Origin: Atopsyche davidsoni
Taxonomy: Eukaryota; Arthropoda; Insecta; Trichoptera; Hydrobiosidae
Length of the DNA stretch: 64,000 nt
Assembly (NCBI GenBank): GCA_022113835.1
Contig: JAILWY010000007.1
Coordinates: forward strand, 6,158,001-6,222,000
Direction: 5' to 3'
A model generated the notes under the pieces. That model made no database searches. It saw nothing but the letters and a program-made list of their open reading frames with translations, and was not told the DNA's origin. Every line of letters begins with the position of its first letter. The first letter of the stretch is position 1. Positions 46,854-61,800 of the stretch are shown piece by piece. Made by a program: the position numbers and the translations under genes.

Positions 46854-49800
46854 ATGGTATGTGATTGTTTCTATTTTACTTAAAATGACTAAAGTTTTCA
46901 GTTGGCATAAGTAATTAATACCCTGTTTATAACATAGTTCAAAAATATAAATAAACTATTTTGTATCGTTATATTTTAACCTCGTGCACAGAAAAAGAAA
47001 ACTGTTTTGTTACGTGAGCATTTTTATGCTTTAACAACTATTATAATTTAAATACATACAATACCATTACGTATACCGTATCTATTTTAAAGAGATTTAT
47101 GCCTTTTTTGTCTTTAGTACCAATTTGTTCGGTTTTTCGCTCGTACTTGTTTTCATATCTTGTTATGTTGCTAATAGTTAAGCAAGAACAGACTTATTTT
47201 GTCTAGTCAAAATGATGTTTTAGCAAATTGTGTCTGCAAAAGAGAATTAATTAAATCTCTCATTCAGGAAAAATTAACATTTACATCTTATAAATCTATA
47301 TGAAGATGAATGATAATTTGTGTATATACTTTGCTTTACCTACATACAAACTTACTTATTAAATTGCTAAAACTTCAGTCCTAGCATTTTATGTAAATAT
47401 GTGAGTTGATGGTTTTATTTTATTGATTCTGTATAGGATATCAGTGATGATGAGATACCAATGACTCCAAAAATATCGAAGAAAAGCACCATTCGTTATA
47501 AAACTGTTGTATTAGAATCATCAGACAGTGAAGTGAGTGATTATTTAACTTGCCCTTGTTACACTTAAGACAAATATAAATTGTAGGTAAATTTTCAATT
47601 GTGAAATAAAGCTAGCACATAGCATAAGGTATCTATGGTTGTTATGTTTACCTGGAAAACTCAAGTCCTTCCAAGCATAAAAATGTTTTTTTTTCAGATA
47701 AAGAAGAAATAGAATAGATCCCGAAATTCTGAAAGATTGATTATATTGAACAATGGTTACCATTGTGTATGTCATACTAAAATATGATATATTTTTTTGA
47801 GGATTTTTCCGTTGCTTCATGTGAATCGATTACCTAAACATTGCATACAATAAACCTGTATGGGTGAAAAATGCGGAGTTAATAAAAATATTTAATTATA
47901 ATCATTGGATAATCACACGGATTGATGTCCGAAAATTTTTTTATTATGTAAAATTTATAAATTATTGTAATGGAACCTCAGGAGCAAACATTGCTCATTT
48001 TGGGAAGAATAAAATATAACGCTTAAAGAGAAAATAATCTTTATAAAAATATCAAACTATTTAAAATAGTATGTTTAAATCACACTCAACCTATTGGAAA
48101 AATAGTGATGAATGCAGTATAAGTATATTTGACAGCTTGGAAATCATTGTTCGCTTTAATCAGACTTTCAAAGTTTGTGTGAACCTTCATTTCATAAAAA
48201 AATGTAATAACCGTCTTTTGGAAGTACATTAATAAAATATATGTAAAATAGACATAGTTAATAATCTACAATAAAACTTTTTTTACTCCCCTATGAAATT
48301 GCAATGATGTGCTCGGTTGTGTTGTTGGGGGGGGGGGGTTTACTATACTATATCTCCCTTTTATCAATGCTGGAAAGAGAAAATTATTTAACTGCTATGC
48401 AATCGATTTTCCAGCAGAATACTTGAAATTGTGTTTCTTCTAGAAAAGAAATATTTTTTATGTTATCACTGTGTATATTTTTATTTAAAGTTTTTTTTTT
48501 AAATTATTAAATTTCAAGTTGCTGAAGTGGCGGCGGCTGAAGTAATTTCCCTTTCTAGAGTAGATATATATATATATATATGCATGTTATATGTATACTG
48601 TTAAATGTAAAGATGTAAGAAATTCAGAATCTTGGGTCAGATTCAAAATCAAATATTTTATTGTGATTGTCTTTCTTTAGTGAGCTCGATTCTTTCGCTT
48701 TGCATGTATTTGAAAATATGTTCACAGTTGGTTTTATGTTGCATGTTATGGAATTTTTTAACTTTATGAGGTTTTTGTAAAACTGACGGGTCAATAAATA
48801 GTTATCGTGGTGGTAAATACGTATTATGTTTGCCAATATAACTGTATAATAAGTATATTTTGAGTGATCTATCTGGATAAATGGATTAGATAATCCATAA
48901 AATAAATCATTTTGTAGTAAAAAAAAACTAAGATAATAATGGTGGAAATGATTAAATTATGTCAAACATACTTTTTTTGTGAATTGTTACGTTTAATATT
49001 ACAGGCTGATTCAGGTGAAAAAGATGACAAGAATTTCAACAATTTGAATAAGGAAGACTTCCCCTCACAAGAGTCGCAAGAGGTTATCAGTATAGATTAT
49101 GACAGCGATGATTACTTTGTAGATGATAGTCAAAAGCCAGTAAATTATGAATCACAAGCTGTGGAAGACAACATGTCCCCCCACAGTGAAGGCAGTTGTC
49201 AGATATCAGACTTTGTAATTGATGATGAATTAACCGAAGAATTTAAAAGATCAAGTCCCAATCTATTTGGTGATGAAGATGATGAATTAACCGATATCGA
49301 GGATGAATCTGTATCATCTAATTTCAAAGATGTAACTCGAGACTACAAAATAAAGAAATCTCCGTTTTATGAAAGAGATGTTAACAATGAAAGCGGTCAA
49401 CCTCAGTATGTTCGTCCAAAACAATTTATCTCTAAACAGATAAATTTACTTATTCAAAATAATGAAAATAAAAGTATCGTTTTGAAACCACAAGTACCTC
49501 TTGATTCAGGTGAATTTTCAATTTCACCAAAAAAAGTAGGTCATGTTAACATTATGACTGATATAAATTTTGAAACAAAAAAAGAGTCATTAGATCAAAA
49601 CAATATTCCTTCGACTTCTGGCTTGCAGTCGTCTGTTGCTTCCACAACACATAACCCAACTGATATAAATTTTGAAACAAAAAAGGAGTCATTAGATCAA
49701 AACAATATTTCTTCAACTTCTGGCTTGCAGTTGTCTGTTGCTTCCACAACACTTAACCCTATCGGCAGGCTAATGAAATTTCCTTTGAAAAGCTGTCTTA

Positions 49801-52800
49801 TATCTGCTGAGAAAGAGGTCTCTGATTTTGAAGAAAAGGATTCTTGCTCGGCGGGAGAAGGAAGGAATTATTACTCCAATACACAGGATGTGGTAGACGC
49901 TTTATCATCTCAACTACCAAATATCAAAACTCAGAAAGACTATTCGAAAACAATTGAAGTACAAAATAATTTTGCACATTTAAAATTCAATTCGGAAGTT
50001 TCAAATATTGAAAACCGACAAAAAATTATTAATACTGATCGGGGTGTTACACAACAAATAAATGTTCAGAGTACGGTTTCGGTGCATGATTTAGACACTC
50101 AAGAAGGCTTACTTTTAGATGAAATTTGTAACAACCGCCAACCAATGTATGATTTTATGAAGTCAGAGTGTTGTACTTCTGAGAGAGAAATTGCTGATCT
50201 GGTAGATTCAGTGGAAGAGAGTTGTCATCCAGCAGGAGAGAAAAGCAAAATTTACTGTAACACCCAAGGCTTGATGGATGATTTAGCATCCCAAAAACTA
50301 AATACCAAATCTGAACGCGTTTCTTCTGTAATTCCAGCAAATCAGATTGAAATGAAAAATAATTTTATAATTGAAAAGAAAATGGCTAAAGAAAATGAAG
50401 ATGTTTATGAAGTTCTCACTCAGGAAATGTATGAATACAGTGATAGAAATTTGGATGATTTAATATACAATTTAGACACTCAAAATGCATTAGATGACGA
50501 AATTCGTATTGTCAGCAAACCAGTGCATACTTTTGATAAGGCAGATAATACGATTTTTGAGAGAAAAATATCCGATTTCATTGAGGCAGAAATTAATGTT
50601 TGCCCAGGTGGAAAAAATGGTAATCATTATTCTAACACGCAAGATGTGATGAATGATTTAGTTTCCCAAAAACTGAATATTAAATCTGATGTGATTCTGG
50701 CAAACCCAACCGAAGTAAAGAATAATTCAGCAAAGAATTTGCAAATTGAGGTGAAAAAAGTTGAAGATGTTTATGATATTCTCACTCAAGAGATTAATGA
50801 AAATAGTGAAAAGAGTTCAAATGCTTTGATACAAGATTTAAACACTCAAGATTTCTTGGAGGATGAAATTTGTGTTATCAGTAAATCAGTTTATGCTTCT
50901 AACAGAGTAGAGTATTTTAATCTCGAAAAAAAAATCACTAATTTTGTAGATGTTGAAGAGAAAGATGCTGCGGTGGATGGTTTAGTTTCCCAAAAACTGA
51001 ATGCCAAATCTAAAAATAATCCTTTTGTAGTCCCATTATACCCAACTAAAATCAAGAGTGATTCGGCAAACTGTTTGCAAAGTAAAGAGGAAGTGGTTGA
51101 AGATGAAAATATATATGAAGCTCTCACTCAGGACTTTAACAAAGACATAGAAAAAAATTCTAAACATGATTTAGACACTCAAAATTTCTTAAACGATTCA
51201 ATTTGCAACGTCAGCCGATCAGAGAGTGATTTTAAAAAGATTGAATGCAGAAAGCTTGAGAAACAAATTGCCGATTTTGTAGATTCAGTAGAAAAAAATC
51301 CTTGTCCAATTAACAAGAGCAATAGTTTCCATTCTAACGTGCAAGATTCAACAAATGATTTAATATCTCAAAAACTGGGCTACAAATCAAAAGATGATAA
51401 TTTAGTAGAATCAACGAGGACAGTATGCAATCTTGGAAAAAATATCTGTAAATCTCCAAAGCAAGATTTAAATAATCACAATAAAAAAAAACTACTCTCT
51501 ACAGTTCACAACCTTGAAACCCAGCCAGTCTCAATCGGACATGATTTTGAAAATCAAGACTCTTTTGGTTATGAAATTTGCATCAGTAAATTGAAAACTA
51601 AATCCGAAAGTAATGGTTTTTTTAAATTCTCATCAAAGGCCACTGAAGTGCAAAATATTACAGCGAGTAATATAGGAACCGAAGAGAAAACAGACCAAGC
51701 AAATGAAGATATCTACGAAGCCCTCACTCAGGATGTAAATGGATGCAATACTGAAAGTTCAGTTCCCTTAATACACAGTGCAACTACTCAAGCTCATTCG
51801 GTAGGAAACCAGTCTAAAGAGGTCGATTTCACTTCTGTAGATTCTCAAGAAATTTTTGGAATAAGTTTTGAGAGTGTCGATTATTACGATGATAGTCAGA
51901 GACTTATAATCCATGAATCACAAATTACTTTGGATAATGATGAAACTGGGTCTCCTATGTCAGCCATTAAACTTATAAACCACGATGAAGATCAAAGATC
52001 TAGGCTGACGGATAAAAATAGTCTGTTAGAGGTATTCGAAAGATCGAGTCCGACTTTATTTGATGATGAAGAGTTAACAGATATCGAAGATGATTTAGCA
52101 ACCGAGATTTCTCAAGAAAGTTCACACAAAAATTGTAAATCTTCACCAGAACTACAAAAGGCTGTTGATGCAAATGTGAAAAGTAGAATAGATGTCAAAG
52201 ATGAAAGAGCCAAAGAATTAGTTTCGAAAAATAATAATATATTAATGCAAAAGAAAAAAAAAAAAGGATCCCACTTATTGAATGTTTCTGTTGTTGGTGA
52301 TATTAGTCACAATCTTACTGGTGGAAATCTTCAGGATGCACCATATATTGGAAGTGAAATCTCATTGGTTCCCCGCAAGTCCTCAGTTACCTCAATACTG
52401 CAGGTTTTAGAAACCAGCCCTTTGGGTAAAAAAATGTCATCGAATAATGCTCATGAAAGTCGAATTCGGTCTCTAAAATCCAAATCCATTACTACGATTG
52501 ATAAAGATTCACATATGTTCCCAAAAGCCATCATTATAAAAAAATCAAAAAGTTACACATTATCCCCTGAAAAGAATATTGCTCTGGTCGTCGAGGAAGC
52601 TCAGAAAGATTGCTGTCCAGTTGCAGAAGAGAACTACTTTAATAATACTCAGGATTTGGCAGATAGTTTGATGTCTCAACCTTTAAATACAGTTGATTCA
52701 CTTAAATCTGTAACAAAATCAAATGAGTTAGATGTACTTATGAAACCCAGTCTAGTTAAAAAAAATACAAAATACATGCCATCTCCTGAACGTAACATTG

Positions 52801-55800
52801 CTCTGATTATCGGGGAGACCCAGAAAGGCAGCTCTCCAGTTTATGATGATAACTACTTTGATAATACTCAGGATTTGGCAGAAAGTTTGATGTCTCAACC
52901 TTCAAATACAGTTAATTCACTCAAATCTGTACCAAAATCAAATGAGTTAGATGTATTTATGAAACCCAGTCCAATTAAAAAATATATGCCATCTCCTGAA
53001 AGTAACATTGCTCTGATTATCAGGGAGACCCAGAAAGGCAGCTCTCCAGTTTATGATGATAACTACTTTGATAATACTCAGGATTTGGCAGAAAGTTTGA
53101 TGTCTCAACCTTCAGATACAGTTGATTCACTCAAATCTGTACCAAAATCAAATGAGTTTCATGTATTTATGAAACCCAGTCCAGTTAAAAAAATTAAAAA
53201 GTATATGCCATCTCCTGAAAGTAGCATTGCTCTGATTATCAAGGAGGCCCAGAGAGGCAGCTCTCCAGTTTATGATGATAACTACTTTGATAATACTCAG
53301 GATTTGGCAGAAAGTTTGATGTCTCAACCTTCAGATACAGTTGATTCACTCAAATCTGTGCCAAAATCAAACGAGTTTCATGTATTTATGAAACCCAGTC
53401 CAGTTAAAAAAATTAAAAAATATATGCCATCTCCTGAAAGTAGCATTGCTCTGATTATCGAGGAGGCCCAGAGAGGCAGCTCTCCAGTTTATGATGATAA
53501 CTACTTTGATAATACTCAGGATTTGGCAGAAAGTTTGATGTCTCAACCTTCAGATACAGTTGATTCACTCAAATCTGTGCCAAAATCAAACGAGTTTCAT
53601 GTATTTATGAAACCCAGTCCAATTAAAAAATACATGCCATCTCCTGAAAGTAACATTGCTCTATTAATTGGGGAGGCCCAGAAAGGCAGCTCTCCAGTTT
53701 ATGATGATAACTACTTTGATAATACTCAGGATCTGGCCGACAGCTTGATGTCTCAACCTTCAAATGCAGTTGATTTACTCAAAAGTGTACCAAAATCAAA
53801 TGTGTTAGATTTATTCGTAAATCCCAGCCCAGTTAAAAATTCAAAAAGATACACGTCATCTCCAGAAAGCAATGTTGCTCTGATTGTAGAGGAAGCCCAA
53901 AAAGATGGCTGTCCAGGTGATTTTGAGAACTACTTTGATAATACTCAGGATTTGGCAGATAGTTTGATGTCTCAACCTTCAAATTCAATTGATTCACGTA
54001 AATCTGTTTCAAAATCTCACATGCTAGATGTATTTACAAAACCTAACCCAGTAGATAAATCTAAAAAAATTGTGTCGTCTCTTAGTAGAAACATTGCTCA
54101 GATTGTGGGAGAAATTCAGAAAGATGCCTGTCTAACTGAAGGAGATAATTGTTTTTCTAATACTCAGGACCTGGCAGAAGTTTTGATGTTCCAACCTTCA
54201 GTTCTAATTGAATCACTGCAAATTGTTTCAAAACCAAATAAATCAAAATTATGTATTTCGTCCCTTGAAAATAATATTCCTAATATTCTTGGGGATGCCC
54301 AGAAAGATTCCTACTCGGAGAATTACTTTTCTAATACCCAGGATCTAGAAGACGCTCTTATGTCCCAAAATCAAAATACAAGTAAGTGCTCGAAGCATAC
54401 ATTATTGTCACATCTTTATAAATATTTTGTTCATTTTAGGGGCCTTGTTGTGTCATGTACCAAACTGTAAACAACATTCTATTATAATCCATTTTCCCTT
54501 TAATGGTTTTCATCATCTCTATTCACATTTTTAATAACCATCGCTAATCTGTTGCTTTAATTATTAAGAAAAGAATATGTAGCTAAATCATATCCATCTT
54601 AGCAGAGACTGCATAAAGTACGGTTTATTGACGTCATAGCCATATTAAAACAAGCTTTTATTATTTTATAGTAGCCTATCATGTATGAAGGTCTTAAAAT
54701 GTGTTGTAATCAAAACGTTTTCTGATGCATGACTTACTCTGATCAGATTGGTCAGATTTTTACAGATTTACATTTTAGATTTTTAGAATATCAACATTAA
54801 TTTTTTTTTTTTTAAGACGGAATATTTCTTGACTGTCTAAAGCAAAAGCCTTTACATAAAACTTAAATGTTAAAACAGTGTAAATAGGATTTTATTTATA
54901 TTGCACACCTATCTTCGTGATCGATGTTGTCTGCATTCTAGAAGTAGAAGAAAAGTGTTGCATGAAATTTACGAATAAGATATTTGCAGCCAGAGTAAAG
55001 AGTGTTATATTCTCATGATTGAAATTGACAGAAACAGATCCTCAAGAGATGTAAGAATGCAATTCAAGCGATGAAGACATCTCCAAAAATGTGACAGTTG
55101 GGACAGTGACAACTGCATCCATGACTTGACTCACCAACTGGCATCTTTTTGTGAAATACAAGCATTATCAATTTGTAGCAAAATTAATTTAATGACTCCA
55201 CAAAGATTCAATTATTAAATTCTTTGTGAGCATTTTTACTCATTGAAAGACAGACCTGTTTTAGGCTATAGTGATTCATTTTGATTTCTTAATTATCCAT
55301 TGTAATACAAACTTACCTAATCCAGAAAAATTAGGAAGATATATTTTTGTACACATGAAATTTTTTGTTGAGCTTTATATACTAAAATAATTTTATACAC
55401 ATTTAATTAAGATATAAAAATAAATATATTTTTGAATTATTGATTGGAAAAACTTTTTGAATAATTTTCTTTCCAATATTGAATAGTTGCCACAAAGGGC
55501 ACTCGACAGAGTCCATTTTTATTAATGGATGCATGAGATTATTTCTTGTAAATGCATTCGCTGCATGATTAAAAAATTCACAATATTCTGTTTTTTCCCC
55601 AGTAAATAGTTCCCTTTTTGGTTAAATGTGTAATATAATGAAAATATTGAAATTTATATACATATATATATATATATATATAAATTTAAAAAAATCTTTG
55701 TATCACAGAACATATTGAAAATACAAATGATAATTTTATATTATTCTATAATGAGTTGCACCAAGGGCATCTCTACAAATGGTCAGAGTGCTTAAAAATA

Positions 55801-58800
55801 AGTGGCCCTACAGATCTACATTCCAAATAGAAACATCTATCAGAAATTAGACCACAGATATTAATCTATTGTATAGGCACCTTTATGAATATGTTTAATC
55901 ATTGTACTCTTTAAAATTTTTAGATTCTTTGGAAATGGATGTAGTATCCATTAATAGTACAGTAGAGACGATAAACTCCAGCAGCAATTCTCCTCTTTTC
56001 ACCCGCACTTTCTTGGAACGTGATAAAATAAAGGACAACAAGAAGTCAACTAACCCAAATGTAAGAATACTACTGTACCTTATTATTTTAATATTTTTTT
56101 TTATTAATCTCAAATCTCTGGCTTATCAATGGTGTTTTTGAACAAATAGGAAAATTCGAGTTTAGAAGTCACAGGAATTTGTCTTGATTTGGAAAATATA
56201 GATGAACAGAGAAACCAAACTGCAAACACATATTCCAAAGTAAAAGCCACCAGTCAAAACAATATACTCAAACCTAATCGAAATAGATTGAACACTCGTT
56301 CATCCAAGATCTCCATTATAGATGATGATACTATCAACTTTACCGGTGAAGTGTTTCCTTATGTAAAACTAGTTAAAAACAACTTTGAGTTAGTTCCGAG
56401 TGCAAATAATACTTCTCTGAGAAGGCAAGCTTTGTATAGCACTACTGTAAATAGAAAGCGTCAGAAAGTTTCACCAAATGACCTTAAGAAACGACGTGGC
56501 ACATCTGTCAAATTAGATCGAGGGACGAATAAAATGAATAAAAGTAAACAATCTCACCTCAATGAGCTCTCTGGGGAAATGGAATCTTTTGCTGCGGGAC
56601 CCATCAGTATGGAAAGTACACCAGTGTCTGCATCCAAGAAAGCAGCTCCTGGAAAAACCCTTCCGTTATCACATAAAACGCTAGACCTGTCCGCAAAGCC
56701 AGTAGGTAAATCCGATGATGGTCTTTGTGAGAGATGTGTTCCGACTCCTGAACGAGTGATTGGTGAAATTGTCGGGACATCATTTGAGGACTCCCAGAAA
56801 TTTGGAAATATCGAAAATTATTTTGATTGTACTAAAGATCTGCAGAATATATTGGAATCACAAAGTACTGATTCTGTGAAAACTGTTGGAAATACAGGTA
56901 AGAATTTTCTCTAAATACAATCAAATGTAATGAATACTAATGAGAACCTAGCTATAATGGAAATCTCTGAGTTATATTAAGCCCACTGTAGTTCAGACCA
57001 GTTCCTCGAGACGAATCCAGTCCAGGAGCTCGCGACCCTTAGAAGAAGTTTAATACAATATTGTAATGCTCACTATTCCGTTTATCTGTTACACGCAATC
57101 AAATTGATAGCGTGCCCACCAGCCTCTTCGAAAATCCCAAATTCTTAAAATGACACTTCACAAAATTCACCATTCCTATTGATAACATTAAAAAAATCTA
57201 ATTATTTAAAAAGAAAAATATCTAAAATATAGAGAAAAAATTTCTAAACCCTTACACACCAAATACACTATGGAATTTTAATTAACTCTTAAGGAAAGGT
57301 AATAATATATTTTGTACTTATAATTGTTTGATAATTTTAATGAATTATTTTTAATATTAACTCAATGGAGTGTACAAATTTGAACACTTTGTGAAAGGTT
57401 GCAACTTGACACCATTGGTTAAAATTCTTTCTGGTTGATTTATTGTCAAAACAAAACAAAAATTCTGCTTATTTTGTTATTTCTCTCAAATTACTTAATT
57501 GTATACAAAGTTGGCAGTTACTAACCAAAGAAGAAAAAAACACACCATGTGAAATTATAAGCCATTTAACTTTTAAATTCTTATGAACCACTAATTTTGA
57601 TAATAGTACTTAAAAATATTAAGAATACTTTATTCTAAAATAGATAAATACGTGCAAGTCTGTTTTGTAGAAGGACTACATTGTTAATGTTATTTAAAGA
57701 AAAAAGAATAAATTATCTGTACTTTAAAAATTTGTTACATTAAATGATCTTTAACTACTCAACTTAAAGTATAAAGAAGTCAATATTCTTAGAAATTAGA
57801 TTATCATAAAATAATAAATACTAAAAACAGTTTGGAGATAAAATTTGGTGATCTAAAATAGAAAGAATAATACTTGAAGCTTTTAGTCTGTGGTCCTCGT
57901 ATAAAAAACATTTGACAAGTTTATGCCACTTTTCCACGTGCTTGAGAATGTTGCAACAAAGTTTGTGTGGTGAGTCACCAACATAACCAGTTGAATTCAG
58001 TCAAAAGCAGAACGGCAAAGGTGTGATACAGTAGCTCTGTTGTAAAAACAATAAATTTAAAGTCAGTGCTACCATTTAAAATGAACAATGAAAATGCGTA
58101 TTTTTAGTATATTACTGCTCAATGGTCAATTAATGTCAAATATATATGTTTGCAGAGAAAATGTGCTCATAGTAGTTTGAAAAGTTTGGAATTTTTATGT
58201 CTCTGGTAAACCATGTGGTCACAGATTACACACGGAAGTTTCAAAACTCTTTCCTGAAAGGTTGTTGGATTAGCAGACACATAAAAACATTAAAAAAGTC
58301 TACAATCCGGGTATTAATGTTTATTAATGTATTAATGAGAACTCATTTGCTGGATATAAAAATGTAACCATTTTCCAAGTGTTTTTTTAGTGCAATGATA
58401 CAATCCAACAATGTGCAAAAAAAAAATAGTTGGCTACAATAAGCCAGTAATACTAAACTACTTCTACAAATGTAATACTTCTGCGTTTGATAGGAAATTA
58501 AGTATTTTAAAAATTTAGCTCTCACCTTTACAACAAAAACCTCATAAAAACGAGACTGGAGTTGTTTAAACTGTTGTCAGAAGGAGATTTCCGCATAATC
58601 TTTCCATATGCAACGGTGCCAATTTTCAGTTAAAAGATGTTCACGTCATCATACGCATTCCAATCTCCAAATTCTTCAATAACAATTATTTGTTTTGAAA
58701 CTCAAAATAAAAGTCTAATATTTTGTAATGATTATTTTTTTCATCAGTGATGGCATGTTTACCTGACACTGCACCATTTTCGGTGAGCCAGAACATGGGC

Positions 58801-61800
58801 GAGAGTTTCTCTACATCTGAAGATGACAAAATTTTCAATATCTTTATGCCTGATGATACTCAATACATGGATAACTTGATAGATAATCAAAATATATGTT
58901 GTCATGTGAAAATAAAAAAGGAGTTTTCAGACTCGGACTCTGATAAAGAAAGTCATCAGAAGTCACCAACAATCGTAGCAATAAGAAAAGTCCCAAAAAA
59001 GAAATACCGAAAGGTAAGAAATCAACCTTTTCAATCCTTATTTAATATTCTCTCTCTTTCTTTTAAACTGAAGAATATTTTCTCTATCACTGCCATTTTC
59101 CTTCTTCCATGTTATATATACAGTCAACATTAGTATTTTCCTCGTGCTTGTAATATAATATGTTGCAGTAATGAGAGTGTCCAGTGGTTTCAAAATACAC
59201 ATGTTTTATAATCAAAATATGCATAATTTACTGCAATGATCATCATTACAGTAAAATATTGTCAAAAGCATATATTTTACTAAAGAAAGTAATTTATACT
59301 AGTGTGATATTTTTATTTGTGTAATTTATAACTAATACGAAACTAATTCACACATGTGATCGTAAAATACAATTACAACTTTTATAAAAAAAATTATAAA
59401 TTCTACTTCTTCAAAGATATTTGTGAAAATTTTATTGGGTTATCATTTTGGATTTTTCATTAAATAAATTTTTTAATTTAATTCCACGGGTTGACGTTTT
59501 CAATTAATTTTATTTTTACAATAAAATAAAGAAAAATAATGGTTCAAGGACTTAGTTTCTATTTAAATTATTTTTATGTATATCGAGAAAGTCACAGCTC
59601 ATTTAGGTAACTCATTTTCATATTTTTGATTTGCTGCTTATCTTTTAGAAAATTTCCAAGTCAGCTGCTGCGATTGCAGCTCTTTTCACACAAACAGTTG
59701 CTGACATTCCCCTACCTGCAGAGCCCGTTATTACTACTGTTGCTGCTTCTCCTCCATCAGTAGTGGCCACTGTTCCCTCGCCAGCAGTGGCTGTCGCTCC
59801 AGTTAAGACCAGTGGAAGGCCAAAAAAAAAATTGTTGGTAAGTAATAAATAATATCAAAAATCTATTATAGGGTTGTTCAAAACTAATTCCAAGGCTTTC
59901 GTTGATCGTAAAGGAAAAAAAAATAGTAGAGTAATCTTCATTTTGATTTAATATCATCAGTCTTATATCGGGTAATAACATCCTGTGGTTGTATAAGTTC
60001 TTGTCGCAAGAATTTCAACCAAAACAATCAGAGGCAATTGTAGGTCGTTATGTGGGGAAATCTATATTAACACACTTTAGGCGGGTAACGTAGTACTACG
60101 TTTTTATTGGTTTGTCGCGAAAGGCGGGATAAGTAGTACTACGTTTCATGTTGGCTCCATGCAAAAGCTGGAACACATGCTAATATGTTTTTTCAACGAT
60201 TCCTGGAAACAAAATAGAAATCGGCAAACTCGCGCATGCAAACGCCCGCCTAAAGTGTGTTAAGAAGGTTTTTCCTTTCTTTTTTGTTCTCTTTGAAGTT
60301 AGAGACAGTTATACAAAAGTTGAAAAGACCCGAATTTGAATCTGAGACCTATAATTTGCAAGCAACCACTGTATTTATAGCTGATTTTAATATCTGTTCG
60401 GTCATTTTTATTTCAGGATATTTTCAAGTCACCTCCTGCTGCAGATGCAGTTATTTCCCCACTAGCAATGGTTGTTTCTCCTGTTAGGACTAGTGGAAGA
60501 GTTGTGAAAAAGAAAAGACTAGTATGTAATAAATACGGATGTAAATCTATATATACATTATTGTTGACATCATTTGTCTTCAAGTGACGATGGTGACAAA
60601 TCAGCATTTGGCATTTTTTTCATAAATGGCATTACCAATGGTTATGATGTCCAATGTAGGAATTAGCAAATTTTCCTGTATATATCACACATATGCTGCT
60701 GATAAGGAAGACACTTTTCTTTTGCTTTTTCTGTCACCTCTTATAGTCTATTGGGCTTATCCAAACTTTTCGATTCTGTTATTCCGTATTTTACCTGAAG
60801 TTTTAGCAAATAAAGACAAAATATGACTATAAATTTTGACACTTGTTGCCCATAAGTTATTTGATAAAGTAATCAATGATTCCCTTTTCAAAGCTTAATG
60901 ACTTATTTTTTAAAACTATTTTATTCTAAGAAATATCACTCCAAATACCATCTCAAATTAAATGGGAAAAAAATACAGGAGTAAAGGAATAACCTAAATA
61001 TTATTAGTACAAAATTTCAAAAAGTGTTGTAACTTAGAAAACCGTAGATTTGAATGCATAGTACATTAAAATATACAAAAAATAACTAAAACCAAGTTTG
61101 AATAGTTAAATAAATTTCAATATTTTTCATAATCACTAGAGCATTGAATCTCCGTCGCCTTCTCCCAGTTTCTCTTTGCATACCGCTCAAACCAAAGCCA
61201 GAGGGAGAAAAAGTAAAAAAAGAGATTCGGATACAAAACAGGTAAAAAAACTGTTGAAATCACCTATTTTATCTACTATGATGAAGAAGTGATAATTGAT
61301 TATTGTTTATTGATTATCTATGACAGACCAAAATTACTTCAGTGGCTTCTTCAGATTTTCCTTCTGTCTCTCTCCAAGTTGGACCCTCTACTACAGTAGC
61401 AAAACAACAAAAATCTGAGTCCAAAACAGTGAGGAATACTTAAAAATATACATTCTTATATTACACCTGAATCCTGAAGACTGATTAAAGTGAACAATGA
61501 TTAATTAACAGTCAAATACATCACATTGAATAAAGTGGTATTTCTCTGTTCTGTAATTTAGATCAAACTATATAAATATATTGATTAAATTTGTCAATCA
61601 TATCACCTATCATCATCATCATCATTGGTAATCATTGTTCATTTTAATCAATCAGAAGTTAGGGATGATTTATAAGTTGTTTGAATATTATTTAGTTAAT
61701 TCATGCAAAAGAATTATTGTACAAAAAGTAATTTGTTTCCAGGTTTCCAGTACACCCACACCGAAACTAGGTTCTCATTTAGTTATTCCCCAAACTGAAA

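Noticed and set aside
48939..49004. ATG at 48939 as the start of a 1843-codon protein
   Set aside because: The frame crosses a good ATTACAG acceptor at 49003-49004, and the upstream exon 47437-47532 joins in phase with an acidic Ser-rich sequence of the same style.
54382..54470. C-terminus of the 1843-codon frame
   Set aside because: A GTAAGT donor at 54382 and a phase-matched exon at 55924 show that this tail is intronic read-through.
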